64,000 nucleotides of DNA from positions 1 through 64,000 of the forward strand of contig NZ_LNXS01000054.1 in assembly GCF_001467525.1 (NCBI RefSeq), written 5' to 3'. Shown piece after piece: positions 8,023 through 16,258 of this stretch; positions within the stretch are counted from its first letter, which is position 1; the number at the start of each line of letters is the position of its first letter. The translations under genes and the position numbers were made by a program. The notes beneath the pieces were generated by a model. The model did no database searches, was not told the origin of the DNA, and was given only the letters and a program-made list of their open reading frames with translations. The DNA is from Legionella anisa. GTDB lineage: Bacteria > Pseudomonadota > Gammaproteobacteria > Legionellales > Legionellaceae.

Positions 8023-9225
8023 ATGGACTGGAAGAGCGCAAATAGAAACGAGGATGATACTTTTGATATACCAATGAGATGGTTACATCTCCATTATTAT
8101 GAAGCTCTAAATATCCTATTTAGAATGGAAAATGCATTACGGGTTTTTGCCTATATTATTTTAAAAAATCAAGCATACGATAAATGGACTAATACAATGC
8201 TTCAATTGGAAAATGGACAACAAACAATTGCTAATATTGCAAAAATTAGGATGGAACAAGCAGAAGGGTATGGTTATCTTGGATATCCTATTTATTCCCC
8301 CCTCATGTATTTAAATAGTGGTGAGCTAACTCGGTTAATGTTTTCAGATGCCCAATGGAAAATTTTTAAAAATTATTTTAAAGGAAAAAAAGAAATAATT
8401 AAGACAAAATTTGATGAAATAGGAACTGTAAGAAATAGTTTGGCTCATTTTCGACCAATTAAAATTGATGACATTGAACTTATCAAACAGAACATAAAGC
8501 ACGCTTTTTTGGGGATAGAAAAGTGCCTCAAAGAAATTACCACTATTTCAAATATTGTACCCACAAATACTGAAATGGATTGGTACGAATCACTAAGTAA
8601 ATTAAATAATGAAATTTGCAAAATTCAATTATACCAAAGTAACAGTGAAGAATGGGTAAGAATAGAAATAAATTATTCATGTGCCATTTTAAATATGAAA
8701 CAATCCCTGTTTGGAAATTATTATTTTTATAAAGTCCTGAATCTAATATCACCAGCAATTGTAAATTACAAATATCCTGAACTTGGAAAATATTGTACTT
8801 ATGTGATGGAAGACATTCCTTATGCCTTAATGGGAAAAGATTTTAAGCCAGCTTTTAAAAAAAACACTTCTCTTATTTTCAGTAAATCGGTTATATCAGA
8901 GTATCATGAAACTATTAAGATAGCTCTTCAAGGTCTTCTAGAAACAATTAAACAAGAGTCTTATTTAATTCAGGATGACAATCTTGCGAAGGGCTCATTA
9001 ATTGAATCCGTTCAAACTAGTGCACATTATAAGAAAAATAAGGATGATAAAGCAAAAGGATCGTGGAACGTCAATAGTGAAAATTTAGCATATCCTTTTA
9101 GTGATAATAATCAAGCAGAATATTGGGGGGATCTTGGATTATTATATCAATCCGATTTTATTGCTGGAGCATCAAAATATCCCTGGATGCCTTCCGATAT
9201 ATCAAATAACGACTCTCTATTCTAA
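8023..9225 (+). CDS. HEPN-like hypothetical protein, flanked by inverted repeats
   Basis: This 400-aa protein is of no named family. The N-terminal half is helical with LHLHYYEALNILFRMENALR (about 22-41) and then a predicted helix with VRNSLAHFRPI, where R137 and H142 form an R-X4-H motif. This is the pattern of HEPN or Swt1-like RNases. The C-terminal half (from about 190) has no recognised motif and ends with ASKYPWMPSDIS. It is a single gene with inverted copies of a 25-bp repeat 95 bp upstream and 32 bp downstream, so it may have moved as a cassette. RNase or defence function is inferred from the motif alone. Confidence 0.5.
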   Translation: MDWKSANRNEDDTFDIPMRWLHLHYYEALNILFRMENALRVFAYIILKNQAYDKWTNTMLQLENGQQTIANIAKIRMEQAEGYGYLGYPIYSPLMYLNSGELTRLMFSDAQWKIFKNYFKGKKEIIKTKFDEIGTVRNSLAHFRPIKIDDIELIKQNIKHAFLGIEKCLKEITTISNIVPTNTEMDWYESLSKLNNEICKIQLYQSNSEEWVRIEINYSCAILNMKQSLFGNYYFYKVLNLISPAIVNYKYPELGKYCTYVMEDIPYALMGKDFKPAFKKNTSLIFSKSVISEYHETIKIALQGLLETIKQESYLIQDDNLAKGSLIESVQTSAHYKKNKDDKAKGSWNVNSENLAYPFSDNNQAEYWGDLGLLYQSDFIAGASKYPWMPSDISNNDSLF

Positions 9226-9257
9226 ATACTTCTATGATGCCAAGGTGCAATACGAAC

Positions 9258-9281
9258 ATCAATGGGGGCAGCTCGATTGAT
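9258..9281 (-). repeat. Dispersed repeat, right inverted copy
   Basis: Read on the minus strand this is ATCAATCGAGCTGCCCCC followed by ATTGAT, close to the copy at 7903-7927. Together they form imperfect terminal inverted repeats around the HEPN-like gene. Confidence 0.55.
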
Positions 9282-9325
9282 TTTAAAAAATTCATTTAGA
9301 CTGAGTTTGATATTTTCAGTTTATA

Positions 9326-9347
9326 ATCAATCGAGTCTGACCCCTTT
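9326..9347 (+). repeat. Dispersed repeat, third copy at the resolvase breakpoint
   Basis: The copy starts ATCAATCGAGTCTGACCCC. It ends immediately before the surviving part of the resolvase gene, so its arrival may have removed the gene's 5' half. Confidence 0.5.
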
Positions 9348-9349
9348 AA

Positions 9350-9700
9350 TCCAAAGATTTGATTGAAATGATCGCCCTACTCGATTCAAAAAAAATTGGT
9401 CTTAAAAGTTTGCAGGAATCAATTGATACCTCTTCAAGCTCTGGAAAATTAATATTTCATATTTTGGGGGCTTTAGCTGAATTTGAGCGAAATCTAATTC
9501 GTGAGCGAACACATGCGGGTTTGCAAGCCTCCCGTGCAAGAGGTAGAAAAGGCGGTCGCCCAAAAAAACTTTCAGTAGATAAAACAAAATTAGCAATTCA
9601 GCTTTATGAAGGAAAACAGAATAGTATTTCAACAATTTGCGAGTTGATCGGTATTTCAAAACCTACTCTATATAAGTATTTAAAAGATAGAAAGAATTAA
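9350..9700 (+). pseudogene. 3' remnant of a serine resolvase/invertase gene
   Basis: The open part encodes about 116 aa equivalent to the C-terminal two-thirds of a Tn3-family resolvase. It contains LKSLQESIDTSSSSGKLIF and GALAEFERNLIRERT, a basic ARGRKGGRP linker and a C-terminal Hin-type HTH (ISTICELIGISKPTLYKYL). The N-terminal catalytic region with the nucleophilic serine is missing; a stop codon (9347-9349) and the dispersed repeat lie at the break. It is therefore a non-catalytic fragment. It could encode only a DNA-binding peptide if an internal ATG near 9368 is used. Confidence 0.8.
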
Positions 9701-9744
9701 CTTAATTTAAATAAACAATTTAAAAAATTAGAGGTAAGAGTACA

Positions 9745-10617
9745 ATGGATATAAAACAAATTAAAAATGAAATTTATAAAGAACAGCCTCAAACCACCCT
9801 CTATCATTATACTTCTTTAGGCCCATTTACTAAAATTATCGAGACTAAAAGTTTATGGGCTACAGATATAAATTACTTTTCTGATACATCTGAATTGATA
9901 TATTTTAGGGATCTATGCCTAGCCAGAGTTCGAGAAATTAAGTCCAGTAATCCATCCGACCTGATTATTGAACAACTTGAAGATTGGATTACACAACACT
10001 TCAACCGTGGTCATGGTATATATATTGTTTGTTTTTCTGCAAAAGGGAATTTACTTAGTCAATGGAGAGCATATAGCAAGGAGTCTAAAGGAATTAGCAT
10101 TGGTTTTTCCGCGTCAAGAATTATAAAACAGGTAACTGAAAAGCAGTTTTTAATTGGTAAATGTATTTATAATCGCGATGATCAAAAAGAAATAATAAAA
10201 AAAGTGATTGATTCTCTTGTATCAAACGCAGAAATAAAAGGAATTGATACTAAAAAGCATCCAACACAATCTTATCACTCAGCTTTTGAAGAGTTGCTCG
10301 ATGTGATGTTACAGATAGCAGCCTTAATTAAACACCCTGCTTTTTCTGAAGAAGATGAATGGAGAGTTGTATCAAAAGTTTATAATACTTATTTAATCGA
10401 AGAATTAAAATATCGTGAAGGTAGTTCATTCTTGATACCCTATTTAGAATTTCAATTACCTAGCTCACGTGATAGAGCTATTGAAATTGAAATGGTCATT
10501 TTGGGTCCTTCCAAAAATGAAAATAGGAGTATGCGATCAGTGAGTAATTTTCTTGCTCTAAAAAAGAGTAACCCACGCAATGGCATTCTCAATGGTAGGA
10601 TTCCATATCATCCTTGA
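9745..10617 (+). CDS. DUF2971 family protein
   Basis: This 290-aa protein begins with TTLYHYTSLGPFTKIIETKSLW (about 17-38), followed by DINYFSDTSEL, CFSAKGNLLSQWRAY (about 101-115) and a late HPAFSEEDEWR. These are the conserved blocks of DUF2971. Members are common next to defence and toxin genes, but the biochemical role is not established. The start is the ATG after GAGGTAAGAG. It stands alone on the plus strand, 44 bp after the resolvase remnant. Confidence 0.75.
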   Translation: MDIKQIKNEIYKEQPQTTLYHYTSLGPFTKIIETKSLWATDINYFSDTSELIYFRDLCLARVREIKSSNPSDLIIEQLEDWITQHFNRGHGIYIVCFSAKGNLLSQWRAYSKESKGISIGFSASRIIKQVTEKQFLIGKCIYNRDDQKEIIKKVIDSLVSNAEIKGIDTKKHPTQSYHSAFEELLDVMLQIAALIKHPAFSEEDEWRVVSKVYNTYLIEELKYREGSSFLIPYLEFQLPSSRDRAIEIEMVILGPSKNENRSMRSVSNFLALKKSNPRNGILNGRIPYHP

Positions 10618-10737
10618 ATAGCAATATTGGAGTATTTTTTTGAACTCTATTTACATAAGATTACAACATCGAGTAATGTTGAATTAATAAACTAAAAATA
10701 TCCTAGATTTAAATAAATAGTCTAAAATTCAAAAGTT

Positions 10738-10830
10738 ATGCTTATTGGACGATTCATCATGGTTAATCATAAACACATAGTTATGTTGATTATTATTTTA
10801 ATCGCAATTGCTTTATTTATATTTAATTAA
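10738..10830 (+). CDS. Possible 30-aa single-span membrane peptide
   Basis: A short frame encodes a peptide whose second half (HIVMLIIILIAIALFIF) is a clear transmembrane span with a basic/polar N-terminus. It is in the otherwise gene-free 10618-11007 interval. Internal Met8 is an alternative start. Tiny hydrophobic peptides of this kind are typical of type I toxins, but no antisense RNA or strong ribosome-binding site can be shown here. It may be a chance frame. Confidence 0.25.
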   Translation: MLIGRFIMVNHKHIVMLIIILIAIALFIFN

Positions 10831-11007
10831 AGAGAGTATCTGTTTAATGCACTGAATCTGGATGGCTACGCATTGGTAATCTACTATACCTATCCTATAT
10901 CAATGAGGTGTACACATTGAATTGATTACTTTAATTCCTGGTTAAAATGACAATTGCTTTTTCATGATCCATAATTTTAATCAAAATTAAAATCAAGGTT
11001 GATCGAA

Positions 11008-11229
11008 ATGGAAAAAATAATTAGGACTTTTAAAGTCAAAGATTCAAATAACAATGTTTATGTAATAATCGAATATCAAACACAAATTCCTTGTGGAACT
11101 GCCGCTGATCCAAGAGCAACCCGTCCCGGATTATCAAGATTTATTACGGATAAGGGATATGCTGTAAATAAAATAAATGAAAGCGAATTTTTGCTTGTCC
11201 AGAATAATATACCTTTATATATCTATTAA
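11008..11229 (+). CDS. Small hypothetical protein (73 aa)
   Basis: The ATG at 11008 follows AAGG by about 9 bp. The protein opens MEKIIRTFKVKDSNNNVYVI, has a central CGTAADPRATRPGLSRF and ends NNIPLYIY. The predicted pattern is mostly beta strand, with no signal peptide and no family I recognise. Downstream sequence to 11490 holds only a short AT-rich hairpin near 11300-11325. The composition is like its neighbours. Confidence 0.45.
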   Translation: MEKIIRTFKVKDSNNNVYVIIEYQTQIPCGTAADPRATRPGLSRFITDKGYAVNKINESEFLLVQNNIPLYIY

Positions 11230-11508
11230 AATTGATGCCCTGTGTATCTCATACAAGATCAGATTAATAAAATTGTTCCTCAAAACAAAATAATATGAGT
11301 TCACCAAAAATGGTGGTTTTTATGAACTATCACGGATAACTTTAAGGAAATGGAGAAATTCACACAGAATAAATCAAACAGCAAAGAAAGCCCAATATGC
11401 ACCAATATATTTGCATTGAACCACTAGATATAGTATATTGATTCTGATTTGTACGCTTTGCTCGCGTAAGAAGGGAATTGTCTTAAATATTTGAACAGGA
11501 ATCAAAAT

Positions 11509-11712
11509 ATGAGCTTAAAATTAAATGATGTAATTGAACAAACCTTAGCGACCGTGAGAAAAAATCTCAAGCCGGGTACAAGTACCTCTATTGAATTTGA
11601 TCTACTTATATCAGAATCTTCAAAGGATGACCTTTTAATCACACCTACTCTTGGACAACATCAAGATGGGTCTAGATTAAAATTCAAACTAAGCACATCC
11701 GTAAATCAATAG
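11509..11712 (+). CDS. Small hypothetical protein, perhaps trypco2-like
   Basis: The ATG at 11509 is preceded by CAGGA at 11496-11500. The 67-aa product opens MSLKLNDVIEQTLATVRKNL, followed by SIEFDLLISES and a beta-rich C-terminus. This helix-then-strands order, with LxDVIEQxLxxxR and xIEFDL, weakly resembles the trypsin-co-occurring domain 2 (trypco2) family of conflict systems. No protease or effector partner is adjacent, so the family call is tentative. Confidence 0.4.
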   Translation: MSLKLNDVIEQTLATVRKNLKPGTSTSIEFDLLISESSKDDLLITPTLGQHQDGSRLKFKLSTSVNQ

Positions 11713-11993
11713 TTACCAAGACCGGGCTCAATTGATCCCGGTGTATCTCCACTTAAATCTTACCTCTCCCAAATAAAAACTTTAAATTTGCTAAAATAAC
11801 AATTCAAATCTAGATATTTTCCGTAAAACAATTCATTTGAGATAAATAAGGTACGTTATCCATCTCCAAACAATTAATTTAATGTATTGATATAACTCTT
11901 GTTGAACTACTAAATTTATTTATAGTGACTATAGTTTCTACAATTAGCCGTTATAAAATAATAATTTTAAAAAAAAGGTATGGTGAAGATAAA

Positions 11994-12860
11994 ATGAGGC
12001 ATCATTACATTCCAAAATTTTATTTAAAAAACTGGGAATCAAGTCTTGGAATCTTTTGTTATTTTTATGAATACCATAAATTTTTGATGACCAATAAAAA
12101 AGCCAGTGAGGTGGGTTTTTTACATAATTTGAATTCTTTTGTTACTACAGAGGGTATTTTAGATCATACAATAGAATCTGAGCATTTAAGTGTTCATGAT
12201 AACTCCTCAGCTATAATATTGCAAAAAATCATAGACTTTGGGATTAGCAGTATAGATTTCAAAGAACAAGAAGATTGGTGTGATTTTATTCTCGCTTTAT
12301 TTTTAAGACACCCTTATATAATGAATGAAGCGAGAAATGACATAGAAAGTTCAATTAAAGAATTTGAAATGCATCTTAATGCTACTTTGATTGAGTCAGA
12401 AGAGTATAAGCACTTCTATAATAATTATCATATTGAGAACATGAAAAATGACATCAAGAATCAACGCTCCGCACTAAAATCATTAATGTTAGAATTAAAT
12501 TGGTTCCTACTGGATTTTAAATCATCGACATATGATTTGTTGACTGGAGACATGCCTGTATCAATTTATAACCTAAATGACAAAATAATCACAGCTTTCG
12601 ATGACATTAACGATTCATCCATATTCTTAACTTTCCCTTTAACTCCCAAAAAGTGCTTTATTGCCACAAAATCAAAAAAAAATTTAGATAACTTTATATT
12701 TCCAATGAGGAGATTAATACGAGACTTGAATCTTAAGATGGTGGAAAAGTCCGTTTTTTATGTGTTTTCAAATACGAATCATCCCTATAATTTTATTAAA
12801 AAACATATGAACGATACCACTGATGTAAAAAGAATTTGGCAAGAACGATTGAAAAGATAA
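11994..12860 (+). CDS. DUF4238 family protein
   Basis: This 288-aa protein starts MRHHYIPKFYLKNWE, the diagnostic N-terminus of DUF4238 (HHYxPxFYLxxF). Further family blocks are FLHNLNSFVTTEG (about 43-55), ILALFLRHP and, near 205, DLLTGDMPVSIYN followed by FPLTPKKCFIATK. The frame stays open upstream to 11925, but HHYIP is normally at the extreme N-terminus, so the ATG at 11994 is preferred. DUF4238 proteins are frequent in accessory and defence regions, with no settled activity. It is a single gene on the plus strand. Confidence 0.75.
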   Translation: MRHHYIPKFYLKNWESSLGIFCYFYEYHKFLMTNKKASEVGFLHNLNSFVTTEGILDHTIESEHLSVHDNSSAIILQKIIDFGISSIDFKEQEDWCDFILALFLRHPYIMNEARNDIESSIKEFEMHLNATLIESEEYKHFYNNYHIENMKNDIKNQRSALKSLMLELNWFLLDFKSSTYDLLTGDMPVSIYNLNDKIITAFDDINDSSIFLTFPLTPKKCFIATKSKKNLDNFIFPMRRLIRDLNLKMVEKSVFYVFSNTNHPYNFIKKHMNDTTDVKRIWQERLKR

Positions 12861-12948
12861 TTAAAAAAATTCTTTAGGTTGCCGTAAATGGAACCACTAA
12901 ACAGGGTAATCTATAATTCAACTATAACATTTTTCGTAGCTTTTCATT

Positions 12949-13461
12949 ATGGATCGAATCAGAAGACTTAGACGAGTAGCTATACTATGTTGCCATTTTG
13001 CAAGGAATTGTTCCTATTACAGGGCTAGCTGGATAGATAAAAAAACATCAAAGGCTAAAACTCAATTTTGGATTACAATTCAGAGTAATTTTTTAGATAT
13101 CGCTATAATGGAATGGATGAAACTATTTGGAAATAACAATGACCAACATCATTGGAAAAATATAGTGACAGAACCTGACTCATTTAAAGCAAATATGTTA
13201 CATCATTGCAAACTTACCTCCGAGGAATTTGATAGCTATCATAAAGAAATGAAATCATATCGTGATCAGTTTGTAGCTCATCTTGATTCTGAATTGATAA
13301 TGCAAATACCTGATTTAACAAATGCTATAAATACAACAGAATATTACTATGCTTCTATCTATAGCGAATTACATGATATATCAATTGATTGTCCTAAGAA
13401 TTTAGGTAATTATTATGATATTTGTTTTCAAGAATCCAAAAATTATTTCGATAAACTTTGA
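12949..13461 (+). CDS. HEPN-like protein (AbiU2/AbiV-like motif)
   Basis: This 170-aa helical protein has an N-terminal part with KTQFWITIQSNFLDIAIMEW (about 43-62), followed by YRDQFVAHLDSE, where R105 and H111 form an R-X5-H motif. The wording YRDxFVAHLD is shared with AbiU2-like and related HEPN proteins that act as RNases in abortive infection. It begins 88 bp after the DUF4238 gene and may form a unit with it. The function is inferred from the motif. Confidence 0.5.
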   Translation: MDRIRRLRRVAILCCHFARNCSYYRASWIDKKTSKAKTQFWITIQSNFLDIAIMEWMKLFGNNNDQHHWKNIVTEPDSFKANMLHHCKLTSEEFDSYHKEMKSYRDQFVAHLDSELIMQIPDLTNAINTTEYYYASIYSELHDISIDCPKNLGNYYDICFQESKNYFDKL

Positions 13462-13640
13462 GATGTGGTCGAATCATTAGACCGCTATCACTAAAATTAA
13501 TTTACTATCTTTATTGTTTATATTAAATGGGACTTTGATTTTTGGAAAGAGTTTCTGAACCGCTTTTAGAATTCAAAATAGAAAAATACCCTGCCCTCTC
13601 GTGTAGTCCGAAAACCTATCGTTTTACGATTAAATTAAGG

Positions 13641-13877
13641 TTATTCTATCCGTTGAAATCGAGAAACTGTTTTTCCATGATGAATGACATTCTCAAAAAA
13701 CATTTTCATAGGGCGAACCCAAAGTTGGTTATCACCAAATTTATCACAATGATAAAGTGCCCTGTACACTATCATATCTTCATCTGTTTCACTATGACGA
13801 GCTTGGCCAATGACTTCATATAATTTTTCGTTTTTATAATGCCTGTATTTTCCACATATAATAGGATCAGCTAACAT
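13641..13877 (-). CDS. DUF1653 protein
   Basis: This 78-aa protein reads GKYRHYKNEKLYEVIGQARH, then ETDEDMIVYRALYHC, LWVRPMKMFFENV and VSRFQRI. These are the conserved blocks of the small DUF1653 family (GxYRHYKG..YEVxGxARHSET, VVYRaLY, WVRPxxMF, RF). The function is unknown. It is a minus-strand gene just inside the right end of the first element; the overlapping plus-strand frame is a shadow. Confidence 0.8.
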   Translation of the reverse strand: MLADPIICGKYRHYKNEKLYEVIGQARHSETDEDMIVYRALYHCDKFGDNQLWVRPMKMFFENVIHHGKTVSRFQRIE

Positions 13878-13933
13878 TTACACTCTCACGTGAATCATTA
13901 GTTTTCACTGACTGGCTAGTACTATTTACAATC

Positions 13934-13954
13934 GGTACCAAAACTGGTACCAAA
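13934..13954. repeat. Right-end copy of the int-proximal direct repeat
   Basis: This is identical to 316-336 (GGTACCAAAACT + GGTACCAAA) and lies 47 bp inside the right attachment core. It assigns the 139-14045 interval to a single element with paired arm-type sites. Confidence 0.65.
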
Positions 13955-14000
13955 TATTTCTGACGGGGTATGGAGAATTTTATAAAACCCTTACTGGGCT

Positions 14001-14045
14001 TGGTCGGGACGGAAGGATTTGAACCTTCGACCACTAGCACCCCAT
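14001..14045 (-). repeat. Shared attachment core (3' part of tRNA-Pro(GGG))
   Basis: This is an exact 45-bp copy of 139-183. It is the right edge of the first element and the left edge of the second. The next bases (GCTAG, then TTCCAGGC) complete the anticodon stem, but the D-arm and 5' acceptor strand are absent, so this is again a tRNA fragment. Confidence 0.85.
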
Positions 14046-14177
14046 GCTAGTTCCAGGCGATTTCATTTAATTTCAAACATATTCAAATATATCTTAAAAT
14101 TCCTTTAAAATAAAGGATATATTGCCTTTGCATAGTTCAAATGATATAAGTTGATTTCATATAAATAAATCAAAAAG

Positions 14178-14198
14178 TGTAGCCAAAGGTGTAGCCAA
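14178..14198. repeat. Direct repeats upstream of the second integrase
   Basis: Two 12-bp units (TGTAGCCAAAGG, TGTAGCCAA) lie about 28 bp before the second integrase. They occupy the same place and have the same spacing as the GGTACC repeats of the first element but a different sequence, as expected for element-specific arm sites. Confidence 0.5.
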
Positions 14199-14225
14199 TT
14201 TGGAATTGTTACAAAGGTCATAATT

Positions 14226-15410
14226 ATGGAAAAATTTACGCATAACAAAATAGCTAATCTAAGTGCCGAAAAAAATCGATATCATATTACTGAGGGTAAT
14301 GGTTTTTGCTTACGTGTATCTCCTAAGGGTACTAAAACCTGGTTCTATCGTTATAAATTCGGGGGTAAGGAAAAATGGCTCACCATAGGTAATTTTCCAG
14401 TAATGGGGGTTGCTGAAGCCAGAAAAGCTTTTAATGATTTATGGGAGATTAGGCAATCTGATCAAGATCCTGAGGAAATTATTCAACAACGATTACTCAA
14501 AAAAAATAATAATGTGAAAACTTTAACTACTGATTGGTACAACAATTATATTATTAAACACCGCAAACAACCCCAACAGATTAAACAACAAATTGATGCT
14601 GACATTATCCCCCTGCTGGGAACATTTGAAATTGAAAAAATACAGCCTAGAGATATAGCAAAAGCTTTGGATACTATTGTGCAAAGAGGTTCTCCAGTTC
14701 ATGCGAATAAAGTTTTAAGCACTTTAAAACAAGCATTTAATTACGCCGTAAGTAGAGGCGAGATGGCAATTAATCCAGCCACAAACATTCGATCAAGAGA
14801 CATAGGTGGATTAGAAAAGCCTCGTGATCGCAACCTAGATCTCGATGAAATTAAAAAATTATGGCTTTTTTTAGACAATGGTAATCACTCAATTTCCATT
14901 CAAATTAAAAATGCCATTAAAATTATTTTACTAACTGGAGCAAGAACAGGCGAGTTAAGGCTGGCAAAATGGTCTGAATTCAATTTCGAGAAATCCCTTT
15001 GGATAATTCCTGCGGAAAATAACAAAATCGGACTTAATATGAAAATTCATCTCAGTGAGTTCACTAAAAAGCTCCTGGTGGAAATAAAAAATATCACCCA
15101 ATCTAACTTTGTTTTAGCTGGTATCAGTGATGACATACCACTAGCCGATAAATCGATATCTAAAGCGATTCAACGCATTCAAAATCGTGTAGGAATTCCT
15201 CAATGGACAGCACATGATCTTCGCCGTACTTTTGCTACTCAGCTAGGACAAACTTTAAGAATCGAACCTGTGGTTATAGAAAAATGTCTTGGGCATAAAA
15301 TGCCTAAAATCATGGCTACTTATAATAAAGACGAAATGCTGCATCAACGCCAAGAAGCTTTAGATAAATGGAGTAACCTGATAGAAGAACTAACTATATC
15401 ACCCATTTGA
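14226..15410 (+). CDS. Tyrosine integrase of the second (conjugative) element
   Basis: This 394-aa P4-type recombinase has a DUF4102-like N-terminus (GNGFCLRVSPKGTKTWFYRY), a central DNA-binding domain and a catalytic domain with R240 (GARTGELR), H330 and R333 (HDLRR), a CLGH box and nucleophile Y366. All catalytic residues are present. It is strongly similar to the integrase at 355, with near-identical blocks such as HANKVLSTLKQAFNYAVSRG. Both sit just right of identical tRNA-Pro cores, so they probably use the same chromosomal site. It should mobilise the element that carries the PKS operon and transfer genes. Excision of both elements together from the outer sites is also possible. Confidence 0.93.
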   Translation: MEKFTHNKIANLSAEKNRYHITEGNGFCLRVSPKGTKTWFYRYKFGGKEKWLTIGNFPVMGVAEARKAFNDLWEIRQSDQDPEEIIQQRLLKKNNNVKTLTTDWYNNYIIKHRKQPQQIKQQIDADIIPLLGTFEIEKIQPRDIAKALDTIVQRGSPVHANKVLSTLKQAFNYAVSRGEMAINPATNIRSRDIGGLEKPRDRNLDLDEIKKLWLFLDNGNHSISIQIKNAIKIILLTGARTGELRLAKWSEFNFEKSLWIIPAENNKIGLNMKIHLSEFTKKLLVEIKNITQSNFVLAGISDDIPLADKSISKAIQRIQNRVGIPQWTAHDLRRTFATQLGQTLRIEPVVIEKCLGHKMPKIMATYNKDEMLHQRQEALDKWSNLIEELTISPI

Positions 15411-15413
15411 ATA

Positions 15414-15433
15414 TGTACAACTAAAGTGGTACA
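15414..15433. promoter_or_regulatory. Inverted repeat before the HigBA-like pair
   Basis: TGTAC and GTACA half-sites frame AACTAAAGTG just upstream of a TATAAT that overlaps the toxin ATG (15440). The position suits autoregulation by the antitoxin. A -10 box touching the start codon would imply a leaderless transcript, or a true promoter further upstream. Confidence 0.3.
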
Positions 15434-15439
15434 CTTATA

Positions 15440-15829
15440 ATGAATAAAAATATTGAGTATATCGCCTATCGAGGTGAGAAATTTACGATTGAATGGTACT
15501 TTGATGAAAAGGAGCATAGCCAATCTCAAGAATATTATTATGCTTTAGATAAAGATGAACGTATTCAGTTATTAAAGCTTTTAAAGAGAATGGGAGATGC
15601 CGGTATCATTCACGATAAGACCAAGTTTAGGCACGAAGGAGACAAAATTTACGCGTTCAAACCTAAACCGGATAGATTTTTGTGTTTCTTTTTTGAAGAT
15701 AAGAAAATTATTCTAACTAATGCCTTCAGAAAGAAGCAGGATAAGTTGCCTGTAACCGAAAGGGCCAAGGCTTTAAAGGTTATGGAAGAATATACCCATA
15801 GAGTGAAATCAGGTGATTATTATGAGTGA
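15440..15829 (+). CDS. higB: HigB/RelE-like toxin (Gp49 family)
   Basis: This 129-aa protein has a C-terminal half with KIYAFKPKPDRFLCFFFEDK (about 70-89), followed by KIILTNAFRKKQDKLPVTERAKA, the signature of phage-derived Gp49-like/HigB mRNA interferases (RFxCFF, ILTxAFxKKxxKxPxxExxxA). It would cleave ribosome-bound mRNA when free of antitoxin. The HTH gene overlaps its 3' end by 8 bp, the classic toxin-first HigBA order. It lies directly behind the integrase, suggesting stabilisation of the element. Confidence 0.8.
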   Translation: MNKNIEYIAYRGEKFTIEWYFDEKEHSQSQEYYYALDKDERIQLLKLLKRMGDAGIIHDKTKFRHEGDKIYAFKPKPDRFLCFFFEDKKIILTNAFRKKQDKLPVTERAKALKVMEEYTHRVKSGDYYE

Positions 15830-16118
15830 GAAACAATTATCTACTTTTGAAAGAGAAATGCAGGATTCTTTTTTTCGTGAGCAATTTGAGAAAGAATATG
15901 ATGAGTTTCTATTATCTGAAATCATCAAAGCGCTGATGAAAAATAGCAAAATGACTGTGAGGAAACTTGCTGAGAAAGCAGACCTCTCTCCAACTGTAAT
16001 TCAAAAAATTCGTTCAGGCGAGCAAGCTGATGTAAAACTTAGTAACTTTTTAAACATCTCCCACTCCTGTGGCTTTAAAGTCATTTTGGAGAGAGGAGAT
16101 GATAAGTATTATTTATAA
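15822..16118 (+). CDS. higA: HigA-like XRE antitoxin
   Basis: This protein of about 98 aa has an HTH at about 42-75 (MTVRKLAEKADLSPTVIQKI, then RSGEQADVKLSNFL). The opening, with FEREMQDSFFREQFEKEY, is typical of antitoxins paired with Gp49-like toxins. ATG 15822 is preferred to the GTG at 15813 because it gives a short overlap with the toxin gene. It probably neutralises the toxin and represses the pair through the upstream inverted repeat. Confidence 0.78.
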   Translation: MSEKQLSTFEREMQDSFFREQFEKEYDEFLLSEIIKALMKNSKMTVRKLAEKADLSPTVIQKIRSGEQADVKLSNFLNISHSCGFKVILERGDDKYYL

Positions 16119-16258
16119 CACTTTAGGGATTAAAGGTAGCCGCTAAGGAATCCATTGAATGTACAAATTATACCTTTATGGCTACACGAAACTCAAATAG
16201 ATGCTCTGAAGTTTTATAGGATATACTGCGAACTTTATTTAATTAAATAATATTAAAC

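Noticed and set aside
11296-11330. Rho-independent terminator (ACCAAAAATGGT with a T-tract)
   Set aside because: The stem is only 4-5 bp and AT-rich, and its distance from the nearest gene end is about 70 bp.
13542-13823. Plus-strand frame opposite the DUF1653 gene
   Set aside because: It overlaps a well-supported family protein on the other strand and has no recognisable content.
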